The notes: generated from the letters alone by a model not told the origin. Numbered from the stretch's first letter, positions 19,657 to 32,262 are shown. The stretch: 64,000 nt of DNA from Prevotella koreensis (GCF_003977605.1 NZ_RYYU01000001.1:2358600-2422599); one strand, 5' to 3'. Made by a program: numbers and translations.

Positions 19657-21045
19657 ATGGAAAAAGCAGTATATATCAATAGCATATCGGCATATCTTCC
19701 TAATTCTCCCATTGCCAATGAGGATATGGAGGACTATATCGGGAAAATTGGTGGAAATCCGTCAAGGGTTCGTTCCATTGTCCTTAGACAAAATGGTATC
19801 AAGACCCGATATTATGGATTGGATAAAAACAAAAAAATAACTCACTCTAATGCGCAACTGGCAAAGGAAGCCGTTTGTGGGCTATTTGAAAATAGATGTG
19901 TTTCAAACAACCTGACGCTATTAGCTTGTGGAACAAGTACCCCAGACCAACTGCTTCCTTCCCATGCATCTATGGTTCATGGTGAGTTAGCCTGCTATCC
20001 TATGGAAATATTCTCTTCTGCAGGTGTATGCTTTACCTCATTGCAAGCACTAAAAATATGCTACAGTAATATACTTGCAGGACTGCATCAAAAAGCCGTT
20101 TGCGTAGCATCAGAATTGAGATTTCTTTTTACATCCATATTAAGCATCCTACTCGTTTCTGTTTCCCATGCGCAGACAAACGTCATAGACGGACACGAAT
20201 ATATAGATATGGGATTACCGAGCGGTACTTTGTGGGCAACCTGCAACATCGGAGCCGAATCTTCCATAGATTTCGGAGACTACTTTGCATGGGGAGAGAC
20301 AGAGCCTAAAGAGGAATATACTAATGAGAATTACAAATTCTTTGAAGGATATAAAGAGATTCCCGGAGTTGCCTATTATATGTTATGCACGAATATCGGA
20401 GAAAACATCTGCGGAACGGAATACGATGCCGCAAGGGTAAAGTGGGGCGGACGGTGGCGCCTGCCTACATATGAAGAGATTGGAGAACTCGTGAGACTTT
20501 GCTGGAACAAATGGGAAGAAGTGGACGGCATTTGGGGCATTCGTTTTCACCATGGCGCAAATGAAAACACCCTTTTTCTTCCCGCTGCAGGATATGCCGA
20601 TACAAATCAAGGAAAAACGTATCATTTCCAGAATTGGAAAGGCGTTTATTGGACAGGTATTCTTGAAAAGGTAGAAGGTGCGCCGGATGATCATATTTCT
20701 TCAGCAATGGATATTTCTTTTGGTTCAGGAGGACCAAGTAGGTCTTCAAGCATAAGAACACTTGGTTATCCCATTCGTCCCGTTATCAATCCCAGAGAAA
20801 CCGGGATTGACGACATCACATACAGGCGGAACATTCGCATGGCATACCGTGACGGCTCGATAGAGTTGAGTTCCATTGAGAACTGTGACCATATTTACAT
20901 TCTCAATATATGTGGACAGAGTGTTTTCTCCTCCCCTGTGTCAGCAAAGAACATCGATGTGCCTCAATTTTCCAAAGGTGTATATATCTGCACGTTGATA
21001 AAGCAGGGCAAATCGGTCCATACACAAAAAATAATCATCAAATAG
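19657..21045 (+). CDS. In-frame fusion: ketosynthase III N-terminus with secreted FISUMP-like protein
   Basis: 462 residues made of two unrelated parts. Residues 1 to about 151 match the first half of the DarB-type 3-oxoacyl-ACP synthase III family (NGIKTRYYGLDKNKKITHSN, CGTSTPDQLLPSHASMVHGE, SSAGVCFTSLQALK with the catalytic Cys region), but the His/Asn half is gone. From about residue 152 a hydrophobic signal-like stretch (FLFTSILSILLVSVSHAQ) starts a secreted protein with a Fibrobacter paralogous (FISUMP-like) domain (YIDMGLPSGTLWATCNIGAE, GGRWRLPTYEEIGEL) and a C-terminal sorting-like tail. The join lies near 20110. The signal is now internal, so export is doubtful and the ketosynthase should be dead. 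It is most simply explained by a deletion. Confidence 0.85.
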   Translation: MEKAVYINSISAYLPNSPIANEDMEDYIGKIGGNPSRVRSIVLRQNGIKTRYYGLDKNKKITHSNAQLAKEAVCGLFENRCVSNNLTLLACGTSTPDQLLPSHASMVHGELACYPMEIFSSAGVCFTSLQALKICYSNILAGLHQKAVCVASELRFLFTSILSILLVSVSHAQTNVIDGHEYIDMGLPSGTLWATCNIGAESSIDFGDYFAWGETEPKEEYTNENYKFFEGYKEIPGVAYYMLCTNIGENICGTEYDAARVKWGGRWRLPTYEEIGELVRLCWNKWEEVDGIWGIRFHHGANENTLFLPAAGYADTNQGKTYHFQNWKGVYWTGILEKVEGAPDDHISSAMDISFGSGGPSRSSSIRTLGYPIRPVINPRETGIDDITYRRNIRMAYRDGSIELSSIENCDHIYILNICGQSVFSSPVSAKNIDVPQFSKGVYICTLIKQGKSVHTQKIIIK

Positions 21046-21053
21046 TATTTGCA

Positions 21054-22505
21054 ATGAAAAAGACAATCATATTTCTTTTGTTCGCATTAGCTGTGAATAT
21101 AGTGTCCTATGCTCAGGATGCATTTTATTATTATGATGGGAAACGGATTCCTCTGACGGAAAATGCCTCCAAAATAGTAGTAATCTCCCCTCTCGCCGGC
21201 AATGCAGGTATCAGCAACGGAAACCTGCAATTTGAGAAGAGCATTTCTGACAGCAGAAGCATAATAGAAGTTTATAAGGTAAAACCTTCAATGACAGCGC
21301 AAAGTGTCAAGTTCCTTGCGGCCGCTTCCAAATCCGATGCCGTCTCCATACAGTCTTGTTTCGTAACTGAGGACGGAAAGGAACTTATCCCGACAGGATA
21401 TATCGATGTAAAGCTGAAATCGGAAAAAGATTATCCAGTTTTGCAAAGTACTGCAAGACAATACGACTGTGAAATTATAGGGCAGAATCCCTTTATGCCA
21501 CTATGGTATAGCATGAGGGTATCGGAAACCTCTGGAAGAGATGCAGTAGTGGTGGCAAACTCGATATATGAATCCGGAAAGTTTGCATCTTCCTCGCCGG
21601 GCTTCTCTTTCGATGCCCTCGAAATTTCCTATGATCCGAACGTCCTCAATCAATGGGGACTGTATAATTCGGCATATGAAGGGATGGATATTTCTGTCAG
21701 CCGGGCATGGGGATATTCAACAGGGCGCGGCATCACAATTGCCATCGTCGATCAAGGTATAGATCTTGCCCATCAGGATTTGGCTGACAATATCAGCAGT
21801 TTGAGTTATGATACGGAAACAAAAAGTTCTCCCGGCAAGGTTTACGGTGCCCACGGTACACATTGCGCAGGAATTGCAGCAGCTGTAAGGAATAATGGGA
21901 TACAGGTGGCAGGAGTAGCCCCGGATGCCACCTTAATGTCTGTCAGCAACGCCCTGTCTGGTTCAACAGAATTGGAAAGCAATCTGGCGAATGGAATAAA
22001 TTGGGCTTGGCAGCATGGTGCTGATATCATCTCTTGCTCATGGTGGTGTTCCGATAAAGATATAGTCAAGGAGGCAATCGACTTGGCTCTGTCACAAGGT
22101 CGCGAAGGCAGAGGATGCGTGTTTGTGAAGTCGGCAGGCAACACAAGTGGTCCCATCTCCTTCCCTGGAGACTATCGTCCGGAAGTAATTGCCGTTGCAA
22201 ATATGAAACAGGACGGGACGCTTTCGGCAACCTCTGCCTACGGGTCGAACATGTTCGTTACGGCTCCGGGCACATCTATTCTGTCAACAGTACCCGGTAA
22301 TGAGATTGCATATAAGGGTGAAACTTCCATGTCTGCTCCGCATGTGGCAGGATTAGCAGCCTTGATACTTGAGCGCAATCCCCAACTTTCTGCTTATCAG
22401 GTTAGGGAAATCATCGCAAAGAATGCGAAGAAAATCGGGACATACGCATACGACACCAACAAGGCATTCGGAAGCTGGAACGAACGGGTTGATAGATGCC
22501 TATAA
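21054..22505 (+). pseudogene. Secreted subtilisin-like (S8) protease, frameshifted near its end
   Basis: 483 residues in the present frame, starting at ATG 21054 with a signal peptide (MKKTIIFLLFALAVNIVSYA). The catalytic triad is present: Asp in AIVDQGIDLAHQDL, His in GAHGTHCAGIAAA and Ser in GETSMSAPHVAGLAALIL. The frame ends NERVDRCL, but the next frame from 22486 reads GLIDAYKAVVNTPRH and stops at 22533, which is the usual end of this fold (GYGLIDAYKAV). A small deletion around 22485 therefore probably removed the join and exchanged the last helix. The core is whole, so activity may remain. It lies 8 bases after the fusion gene. Confidence 0.75.
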
Positions 22506-22618
22506 AGCCGTTGTGAATACACCTCGTCACTGATGATTTTACGGCCTGTTACATACTTCCCCATATTGTATGTTCAGACCTCAATATTAACAAATAAATT
22601 TAAAGAAAGGAGCTTAAT

Positions 22619-23908
22619 ATGAAAAAGCATTTATTCCTCGGTATTGTCGGACTCTGTATGTCCGCAATATCCGCTTACGCCAACGACGTTGCAACCTTGG
22701 TACCGCAGGAGTGCAGCATTGAGAACAAGCTTGTCTATGAGCCTATAAATCAGGTTCACATGGAATTTACGGCTCATGTTGACATATCCAAAGATGCCAA
22801 GGCGACCATAACCTGTGGAGACAAGACAATGGCAACCGGTGTGATTACCTCCTATACTTATATGGAGAAAGGCATCGTGCTTGTCACTTTCGAAAAACTT
22901 GTCCTTCCCAAGGGCAATTCCTACAAGTTGGAAATTCCGGCGGGGGCAATCTTCCTGAAGAGCGCGCCCGACGTAAAAAATGGAGACCTGAAATTTGATT
23001 TTGAAGTCCCCGAAAAGATCATAAGTACTGACTGCTCGGTGAAAAGCGGTTCTTCGGTAGAAACCGAAGAGCATATCTGGTTCTACTACGGGACCGAGAC
23101 CGAGCCGGTGGGCAGCCCCACCATGACCCTGTACCGCGAGGGAGTGCCCGTAAGGACATTCGATGCGCATGTGGGCTGGGACTGGAACCTGGGGCAGGCG
23201 TATGCCGACTTCGGGATGAAGATGAATTTTGAGAAAGACGTCCACTATTCTCTCGTAATGCCAGAAGGCAGTCTGATCCCCAGATTTCGCACGGACATCA
23301 CCAACGAAGAGACGAGAGTGGATTTCATCGGTGGATATACAAAGCCGATAGAGCCGATAACCTATGTATGGTGCAGCCTCTTTGACAATCACGGCATTGA
23401 CGTGCTCGGCGAGGTGCGCTTTTACTACAGGCAGGCCGTCATGCTCTCGTCAGACCCCAAAATTCAATTGTTCGACACCGACAACAATCTGATCAAGGAG
23501 GTCACGCCCACGCTGTCCGAAGATGAGGATGGCAGGTGGGGCCGATGGATTGTTTCCTGTGATTTCGGCGGATTGAGAGTTCCCGAAAAAGGATGCAGCA
23601 TCGTGATTCCAGAGGGGACGGTAATCTCGGCTGACGGCAATGTGTCGGTAAATGCCAAGAACAGTTTTGATGTGAACATCGGCACAGGAATCGGCAGCGT
23701 ATCTAACGACAAGATGGAAATCAAGGTGTCAGACAGAAGAATAACGATAATAGATGCACCGATAGGCGCGACGGTATGCATCTACTCAACGGACGGGAAG
23801 AAAGTTGCCGACCATATTGTTACTTCACGTCATTTTGTTTTGAACTTGACGGCAAACGGCATTTATGTTGTTTCCATTGACGGGAAATCGTATAAAGTCG
23901 CCATTTGA
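22619..23908 (+). CDS. Secreted protein with immunoglobulin-like repeats and sorting-like tail
   Basis: 429 residues. A signal peptide (MKKHLFLGIVGLCMSAISAY) is followed by three related beta-rich segments beginning near residues 25, 140 and 245, each with a pattern such as PKGNSYKLEIPAGAIF, as in bacterial Ig-like domains. The last 70 residues (GATVCIYSTDGKKVADHIVT, NGIYVVSIDGKSYKVAI) resemble type IX secretion sorting domains. Its GC content is visibly higher than the upstream genes. No enzymatic motif is recognised; a surface or adhesive role is only a guess. A clear ribosome site (AAAGAAAGGAG) precedes the ATG. Confidence 0.75.
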   Translation: MKKHLFLGIVGLCMSAISAYANDVATLVPQECSIENKLVYEPINQVHMEFTAHVDISKDAKATITCGDKTMATGVITSYTYMEKGIVLVTFEKLVLPKGNSYKLEIPAGAIFLKSAPDVKNGDLKFDFEVPEKIISTDCSVKSGSSVETEEHIWFYYGTETEPVGSPTMTLYREGVPVRTFDAHVGWDWNLGQAYADFGMKMNFEKDVHYSLVMPEGSLIPRFRTDITNEETRVDFIGGYTKPIEPITYVWCSLFDNHGIDVLGEVRFYYRQAVMLSSDPKIQLFDTDNNLIKEVTPTLSEDEDGRWGRWIVSCDFGGLRVPEKGCSIVIPEGTVISADGNVSVNAKNSFDVNIGTGIGSVSNDKMEIKVSDRRITIIDAPIGATVCIYSTDGKKVADHIVTSRHFVLNLTANGIYVVSIDGKSYKVAI

Positions 23909-23999
23909 CGGTAGTCCGCCTGTAACAGACAATTGACATTCTGTCCATGCGGCATGCCTTTGTTCCGACGGAATTGCGGTCTGTCTGCATGGACAGAAT

Positions 24000-25105
24000 A
24001 TAAATACAGGCTCACCGTTTCGATAGGCACACCTGCCGAAAGTGTGATAAGTGATGCAAAGGTATGCCGCGCCATGTGAAAGGCCAGCGGACTTTCCATA
24101 CCGATGTTTCTCTGTATGTGGTGCATGCCGTTGATAATAATGTCGGTGGTTGGCACGTCAAAGACAAAACCCGTACGCTTTCCCCTGTACCGCTCCATTA
24201 TTGCCCAAGCAGGAGGAAGCACCTGCACACGGTACCGGTGTCTTGGTCTTCATACGTCTGCCCTTGATGCAGAGTTCGCTTTCTTCCAAGACGATGTTTT
24301 CCTCCCGAAGATTACGGACATCAGAAATTGCAAGCCCTGAAAAGCAAGAGAAAACGAACAATTCACGGACTATGCGGTAGTTCTCCCATTCAATCTCTAA
24401 CTGGATGATGCGTTGGAGTTCTTCCTGCGTGATGCTTCGAGGTTCATCCTTTGGTCGCTCGTAATTGTAGCCCAAGAACGGATAGAAGTCCAACACGCCT
24501 TTCTTCACCGCCATGCGAACGATGGTCTGTAAGGCGGAAAGGGCACTTGATATGCTGCTGCGTTTCAGTTTGCGGTCGATGGTGAGATAATACTCGAAGC
24601 CCTCAATAAAGGCTTTGTCCAACTGTGAAAGGGGAATGTCGCTTACTTTATGCTTTTTCTGCACATACTCACGAAGCAAGGAGAATTGGTAGGTACGAAG
24701 TTTGAAGGTCTTCAAGGATCGGTCGATGCCTATGTGCTCCTTTGTCTGTGTGAGATAATCCCCGAAACTCTTCAAGAGCAAGGTTTAGCAGTGGATTTGC
24801 CCATGATAGGCATCCCTTACGTCTGTGGCGTTAAAGGATTCTTCTCTTTCACTGAGTTCGTGAAAGCGTGCGTGGATGAGTGCGGTGCATTCGCCGAGTT
24901 TCTGATTGACGTACACCGCCATTGCACTCTTGCCGATGAGCCGTTGCTTATGGCTATCCCAAAGAGTGAGCGAAGTCTTGCTCTTGGTGGAGAATCCCGA
25001 ATGGGTTCTGCTCACTGAGATGCGCCCGATGACGGGCACAAGTCCTTTCTTGTCGGTTCGTTTCGCCTGAACGAAGAACGATACTTTGAGTTTGTTTTCT
25101 TTCAT
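24000..25105 (-). pseudogene. Tyrosine recombinase (integrase), inactivated
   Basis: Remains of a Bacteroidetes mobile-element integrase of about 400 residues. The arm-binding N-terminus (MKENKLKVSFFVQAKRTDKK, start 25105) is cut by an in-frame TAA at 24785-24787. The same frame resumes with the core-binding domain (LLKSFGDYLTQTKEHIGID) and the first catalytic region (CFSGLAISDVRNL). A frameshift near 24230 moves the remainder (GFVFDVPTTDIIING, HMARHTFASLITLSAGVP) to another frame. After PIETVS near 24005 the family sequence ends and the catalytic tyrosine box (expected as a GHKNIKTTQIYAK-type segment) is missing. Three lesions make it clearly dead. It probably brought in the 11-25 kb island. 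Confidence 0.88.
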
Positions 25106-27321
<2,216 letters not shown>

Positions 27322-27345
27322 TAGAAATTGAAAGAATATAATATA

Positions 27346-28824
27346 ATGAAAAAGACATTTCTCGTAGCAGCCATGCTCCTTTGCGGAGTAATGGTATTCG
27401 CACAGAGCGAAGACCCGGTGATAATGACTGTTGCAGGACAGCCTGTAAGTCGTTCGGAATTTGAGTACTCTTACAATAAGAACAACGCAAATGGAGTAAT
27501 CGACAAGAAGTCGGTGAAAGAATATGTTGATCTCTTCGTGAACTATAAACTGAAAGTGCAGGCGGCTCTTGATGCACGCCTCGACACCCTGACCTCGTTC
27601 AAGGAGGAGTTTCTCGGCTATCGCAATCAGCAGGTGCGTCCAACGTTCGCCACTGACGAAATGATGGATAAAGAAGCGCGCAATATATATGACTCTACTG
27701 TGGAACAGATAGGCCCCGACGGACAGGCAATGGCATCGTATATACTGCTCTCGCTGAGCCCCGATGCACCGCTGGCAGAGCAGAACAGGCAGAAGACGAG
27801 GATAGACTCTATCTACACCGCACTGCTCGGTGGTGCCGATTTTTCAGAAATGGCACGCTTGCATTCAGATGATAAAGGTACGGCAATTCGTGGCGGAAAG
27901 TTGCCTCCGCTGACGAGAAGTCAATTGCAGGAAGATATGGCCGCACAACTGTTCTCACTGAAAGACGGTGAGATGAGCAGTCCGTTCTTGCTGCCTATGG
28001 GATATGTAATATTCAAAATGCACGAGCATAAGTATCTGCGCCCGTTCGAGGAAGAGCGTCCCGACATATTGAAATGGATGGAGAGCAGAAACCTGCGCGA
28101 TGCCGTGGCAGACAGAAGAGTGAAAGAACTGGCAGCCCAGAAACTCGGGATAAAAGACGATATTGACAATCTTGCCGGTGAACAGAAAGCAAAGATGGTG
28201 GAGGAAGAGAAGAATCTTCTCGACCGTCGCGCTGCGGAAATGGCGGAATCGGACTCTGACATGAAGAACCTCATACGCGAATACTACGACGGACTGCTGT
28301 TGTACGAGATAAGCAATCGCACTGTATGGGAGAAGGCTGCTAAGGATGAAGCAGGCTTGCAGAAGTTCTTCAAAAAGAATAAGAAACGCTATGCTTGGGA
28401 CAAGCCACGCTTCAAAGGCATGGCTTACCATGTGAAGAACGAGGCAGACAAGAAAGCCGTGGCACAGTGTGTTAAGGGATTGGCATTCGATAAGTGGGCA
28501 GAGAAACTGCGCACTACGTTCAATGCCGACTCGGTTCTCCGTATTCGCGTGGAGAAAGGCATATTCAAGGAGGGTGACAATGCCGTGATAGACAAGATGG
28601 TGTTCAAGAAAGACACCACGCTGACACCGATGAAAGACTTCCCTATCGATTCCACTTACGGCAAACTTCTCAAGAAAGGACCGGAAAGTTACGATGATGT
28701 GCGCGGTCTGGTCACTGCCGACTATCAGGAGGAAATGGAAAAAGCGTGGGTTAACGAACTGCGCAAGAGATATAAAGTGGTGGTGAACGATGATGTTGTG
28801 GGCACCGTAAACAAACATAATTGA
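27346..28824 (+). CDS. Periplasmic parvulin-type peptidyl-prolyl isomerase
   Basis: 492 residues starting at ATG 27346 with signal peptide MKKTFLVAAMLLCGVMVFAQ; a TTG 18 bases upstream also gives an open frame but no sense. An N-terminal chaperone-like helical part (residues 20-125) is followed by a rotamase domain (ASYILLSLSPD, ADFSEMARLHSDD, GGKLPPLTRSQLQEDMA, FLLPMGYVIFKMHE) and a long C-terminal helical region. It probably assists outer membrane protein folding with the next gene, whose ATG overlaps its TGA (TGATG). Confidence 0.88.
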   Translation: MKKTFLVAAMLLCGVMVFAQSEDPVIMTVAGQPVSRSEFEYSYNKNNANGVIDKKSVKEYVDLFVNYKLKVQAALDARLDTLTSFKEEFLGYRNQQVRPTFATDEMMDKEARNIYDSTVEQIGPDGQAMASYILLSLSPDAPLAEQNRQKTRIDSIYTALLGGADFSEMARLHSDDKGTAIRGGKLPPLTRSQLQEDMAAQLFSLKDGEMSSPFLLPMGYVIFKMHEHKYLRPFEEERPDILKWMESRNLRDAVADRRVKELAAQKLGIKDDIDNLAGEQKAKMVEEEKNLLDRRAAEMAESDSDMKNLIREYYDGLLLYEISNRTVWEKAAKDEAGLQKFFKKNKKRYAWDKPRFKGMAYHVKNEADKKAVAQCVKGLAFDKWAEKLRTTFNADSVLRIRVEKGIFKEGDNAVIDKMVFKKDTTLTPMKDFPIDSTYGKLLKKGPESYDDVRGLVTADYQEEMEKAWVNELRKRYKVVVNDDVVGTVNKHN

Positions 28825-30287
28825 TGAGAATTTTAAGAAAAATAGCACTTGCCGCAATGGGGCTTTTGGTTCTTTCGGCAAGTATGACGGCACGCTCCGG
28901 AAAGGTGACAGAGAGCAGGGGCGGGAACGTCATGGCACAAAATGATGCTCCGGCGGATAGTACTGTCGGGGCAGAAGATCTGCAACCACCGCGCGAATCG
29001 TCTGTGGTGGATGAGGTGATATGGGTTGTGGGCGATGAGGCGATACTGAAATCGGATGTGGAGGTGATGCGTCTGCAGGCCGCGATGGAAGGTATTAAAC
29101 TCAACGGCGACCCCGACTGTGCCATTCCTGAACTGATAGCAGTGCAGAAACTCTATCTGCACCAAGCGGCAATAGACAGTATCGAGGTGAGCGAGAGCGA
29201 CATAACGCAGGGCGTGGAGCAACAGATAAACTATCTGATAAATGCTGCCGGAGGGCGTGAGAAACTCGAAGAATACCGCAACCAGACGCTGGCACAGATG
29301 AGATTGCAGATGCGCGACGAATATCGCGACCGCCAGATGATAGAAAGAATGAAGGAAAAACTGGTGAGTAATCTTACAGTGACACCTGCCGATGTGCGTG
29401 CTTATTTTAAGAATATTCCGCAAGACAGTGTGCCGTTCGTTCCGACAGAGGTGGAGGTGCAGATAATAACGCGCCAGCCGAGAATTGAACAGGAAGAACT
29501 GAACAACGTGAAAGACCGCCTGCGCTCATATACCGAACGCGTGACAAGCGGCGAAACGACGTTCGCGACATTGGCTCGTCTGTATTCGGAAGATCCGGGC
29601 TCGGCACGACAAGGTGGCGAACTCGACTATGCCGGACGAGGAACACTCGACCCGGCATTCGCTTCTGTGGCATTCAATCTTACCGACCCAAATAAGATTT
29701 CAAAGATTGTTGAGACGGAGTTCGGATTCCATATTATTCAACTTGTTGACAAGAGAGGTGAGAAAATCAAGTGCCGCCATATCTTGTTGAAGCCGAAAGT
29801 GAGCCGTGCATCAATCGATGATGCAATAGCAAGGCTCGATTCCACCGCGACGGATATACGTGAAGGTAAATTCACTTTCGACGTGGCAGCGTCTTATATC
29901 TCTGATGATAAGGACACGAAGAATAACCACGGACTGATGGCCAACTATTCGGAGGCCGGTCGCACATCGCGTTTCCGCATGCAAGACCTGCCGAGCGAAG
30001 TGGCGAGAGTGGTGGAAAAGATGTCGGTAGGAGAGATTTCAAATGCTTTCCAAATGGTGAATGAGAAAGGCAAAACGGTTTGCGCGATAGTGAAATTGAA
30101 GTCGAGAATCGAGGGACATCGTGCCACGATAACCGAAGATTTCCAAGTGATGAAAGACGTGGTGCTGTCAAAGCGCAGGGAGGAATTCCTGAAAGCGTGG
30201 GTGAAAAACAAACTGCGCACCACTTATGTTTACATGAAAGATCGCTACCGTAACTGCAATTTCGAATATGAAGGCTGGGTGAAATGA
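28824..30287 (+). CDS. surA: SurA-like periplasmic chaperone / peptidyl-prolyl isomerase
   Basis: 487 residues with an N-terminal signal (IALAAMGLLVLSASMTARSG). The SurA N-terminal segment (VDEVIWVVGDEAILKSDVEV) and two parvulin domains follow: VEVQIITRQPR with ARLYSEDPGSARQGGELDY and GFHIIQLVDKRGEKIKCRHI, then a more degenerate second copy (AASYISDDKDTKNNHGLMAN). It carries beta-barrel proteins across the periplasm. It starts in the stop of the preceding isomerase and its TGA overlaps the ATG of the OstA gene (ATGA). Confidence 0.9.
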   Translation: MRILRKIALAAMGLLVLSASMTARSGKVTESRGGNVMAQNDAPADSTVGAEDLQPPRESSVVDEVIWVVGDEAILKSDVEVMRLQAAMEGIKLNGDPDCAIPELIAVQKLYLHQAAIDSIEVSESDITQGVEQQINYLINAAGGREKLEEYRNQTLAQMRLQMRDEYRDRQMIERMKEKLVSNLTVTPADVRAYFKNIPQDSVPFVPTEVEVQIITRQPRIEQEELNNVKDRLRSYTERVTSGETTFATLARLYSEDPGSARQGGELDYAGRGTLDPAFASVAFNLTDPNKISKIVETEFGFHIIQLVDKRGEKIKCRHILLKPKVSRASIDDAIARLDSTATDIREGKFTFDVAASYISDDKDTKNNHGLMANYSEAGRTSRFRMQDLPSEVARVVEKMSVGEISNAFQMVNEKGKTVCAIVKLKSRIEGHRATITEDFQVMKDVVLSKRREEFLKAWVKNKLRTTYVYMKDRYRNCNFEYEGWVK

Positions 30288-31978
30288 CCGCATTGAATAA
30301 TGTAAGGCAGATTTTCGGCGGGCATAGAATCATTCTGATGGTGATTCTATGCCTGTTCGGTCTATGTGCGATGAGCAACGGCCCGCGTAAGCATAAGAGA
30401 CGGAAGACGACCGACGAGAGGATTTATCTTGTTCATGCCGATGTGCTCATGTATGATCGTTTCGACCCTAACACGCCGGGGGCGCAGGTGCTCAAGGGTA
30501 ATGTGCAGTTCCGTCATAAAGGGGCAACGCTGCGATGTGACAGTGCGTTCTTCTATGAGACGGAAAATTCGTTCGAGGCTTTCGGGCATGTCAGACTGGT
30601 GCAAGGCGACTCGGTGACACTGACAAGCGAAAAAGCATATTATGACGGTAATGACCAGATGGCTGAGGCACGCCATAACGTGGTGCTTAAGCATCGCGGC
30701 ACTACTCTATACACCGACAGTCTGAACTACGACAGACTGTATGGCGTGGGATATTTCTTCGAAGGAGGAAGAATGGTTGACAAGAAAAACGTTCTCGTTT
30801 CTGACTGGGGAGAATATAGCACCGATACGCGTAAGGCGATATTCAACTATGATGTCACGCTGCGTAACGAGGATTTCACGATACACACCGACACCTTGCA
30901 CTACGACACCCGCACGTCGGTGGCGCATGTGGTGGGTCCTTCGCGCATTATTTCAAAAGAAAGTACAATCAATACAACATCGGGATTCTATAACAGTAAT
31001 ACCGGACAGACCGAACTCTTCGGGCGGAGCAAGGTGGTGAACGAGGAAAAGGAGATTACGGCCGACAGTCTTTTTTATAATGAGAAGAGTGGCGTGAGTG
31101 AGGGCTTCAATAAAGTTGTATATGTGGACAAGGAAAACAAGAACTCTCTGGAATGTGATTATTTTTGGTATAACGAAAACATTGGCGAGGCAATGGCAAC
31201 GAAAAGACCATTGATGAAAGACTTCTCGCAGAAAGATACTCTTTATGTTCATTCCGACACCATACGCCTATATACATATAATATAAATACCGACAGTGTT
31301 TTCAGAACCGCACATTGTTATTATAAGGTACGCGCTTATAGAGAGGATGTACAGGCAGTGTGCGACTCGCTTGTGTATAACACGAAAGACTCTTGTATGA
31401 CGATGTATCGCGACCCGATAGTGTGGAATGACAACAGACAGATGTTCGGAGAGAAGATTGAGGTGTTCATGAAAGACTCTACCGTTGAACGTGCGCATGT
31501 CATTGGGCAGGCCTTCTCTGCCGAGATGCTGCGTGACAGTACGCATTATAATCAGGTGTCGTCGCGCGAGATGTTTGCTTATTTCGATGACGGGAAACTG
31601 AGTAAGACCGAGGCAATAGGCAATGTGCGCACCGTGTTCTATCCGATGGAGGAGAAAGACAGTTCGATAATAATGCTCAACTATCTTGAGACGGATACGA
31701 TAAGGATGTTCTTAAAGGCCGGGAAATTGCAGAAGATATGGACTCCGAAGGCAGAAGGGACGGCCTATCCCATGTCGCAGATTCCGCCGGGTAAGGATTT
31801 TCTTGACGGGTTTGCATGGTTCGATGGGATTCGTCCGGTGGATAAAGATGATATTTTCAACATAAGAGGCAAGAAAGAAGAGGAGGTTTTGAAGCCGCAG
31901 ACTCGACATGAAGCACCGTTGCAAAGGATAAAAGACGGAATTGTGGAGACGCTGAAAGGAGGGGAGATTAAGTTATGA
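30284..31978 (+). CDS. OstA-like LPS transport protein
   Basis: 564 residues, with a signal-anchor (IILMVILCLFGLCAMS) and many OstA/LptA-type beta repeats (VLKGNVQFRHKGATLRCDSA, EAFGHVRLVQGDSVTLTSEK, KAYYDGNDQMAEARHNVVLK). This two-module OstA form is common in Bacteroidetes and is thought to bridge lipopolysaccharide across the periplasm. Its ATG overlaps the surA stop and its TGA overlaps the ATG of the following small gene, which shows a tight operon with folding factors for outer membrane biogenesis. Confidence 0.87.
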   Translation: MTALNNVRQIFGGHRIILMVILCLFGLCAMSNGPRKHKRRKTTDERIYLVHADVLMYDRFDPNTPGAQVLKGNVQFRHKGATLRCDSAFFYETENSFEAFGHVRLVQGDSVTLTSEKAYYDGNDQMAEARHNVVLKHRGTTLYTDSLNYDRLYGVGYFFEGGRMVDKKNVLVSDWGEYSTDTRKAIFNYDVTLRNEDFTIHTDTLHYDTRTSVAHVVGPSRIISKESTINTTSGFYNSNTGQTELFGRSKVVNEEKEITADSLFYNEKSGVSEGFNKVVYVDKENKNSLECDYFWYNENIGEAMATKRPLMKDFSQKDTLYVHSDTIRLYTYNINTDSVFRTAHCYYKVRAYREDVQAVCDSLVYNTKDSCMTMYRDPIVWNDNRQMFGEKIEVFMKDSTVERAHVIGQAFSAEMLRDSTHYNQVSSREMFAYFDDGKLSKTEAIGNVRTVFYPMEEKDSSIIMLNYLETDTIRMFLKAGKLQKIWTPKAEGTAYPMSQIPPGKDFLDGFAWFDGIRPVDKDDIFNIRGKKEEEVLKPQTRHEAPLQRIKDGIVETLKGGEIKL

Positions 31979-32247
31979 TGTGGTTCGGCCAGCGCAAGCC
32001 GCGCCGCTTCGAGCATCGTATGATATATGCAGACGACAGGAAGCGGTTCGTGGAAGACTTGGAAAGGCGGGCGAGGGGAGAATGTGTGGATGGTCGAGAG
32101 AATCACGGTGTCACCGATTTCCGTTCCGCGTTTACCGGAAATACGCCGCACATAAACCGCCGCAGGTCGGGTAGTGGAGGGAATCTCATGTTCATCGCTA
32201 TTGCCTTGGTGGCATTGGTCGTGGCCATTTTGTATTTGGTCTCTTAG
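31975..32247 (+). CDS. Small membrane protein between ostA and mutL
   Basis: 90 residues: a basic, charged N-terminal two thirds (RKPRRFEHRMIYADDRKRFV) and a C-terminal helix (LMFIAIALVALVVAILYLVS) that probably anchors it in the inner membrane as a tail-anchored protein. ATG codons at 31975 and 31978 are adjacent; the first overlaps the ostA stop. I do not recognise the family; the role is unknown. Codon use is like its neighbours, and the tight overlaps support a real gene. Confidence 0.75.
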   Translation: MMWFGQRKPRRFEHRMIYADDRKRFVEDLERRARGECVDGRENHGVTDFRSAFTGNTPHINRRRSGSGGNLMFIAIALVALVVAILYLVS

Positions 32248-32262
32248 AAAAATAAGGTAACA

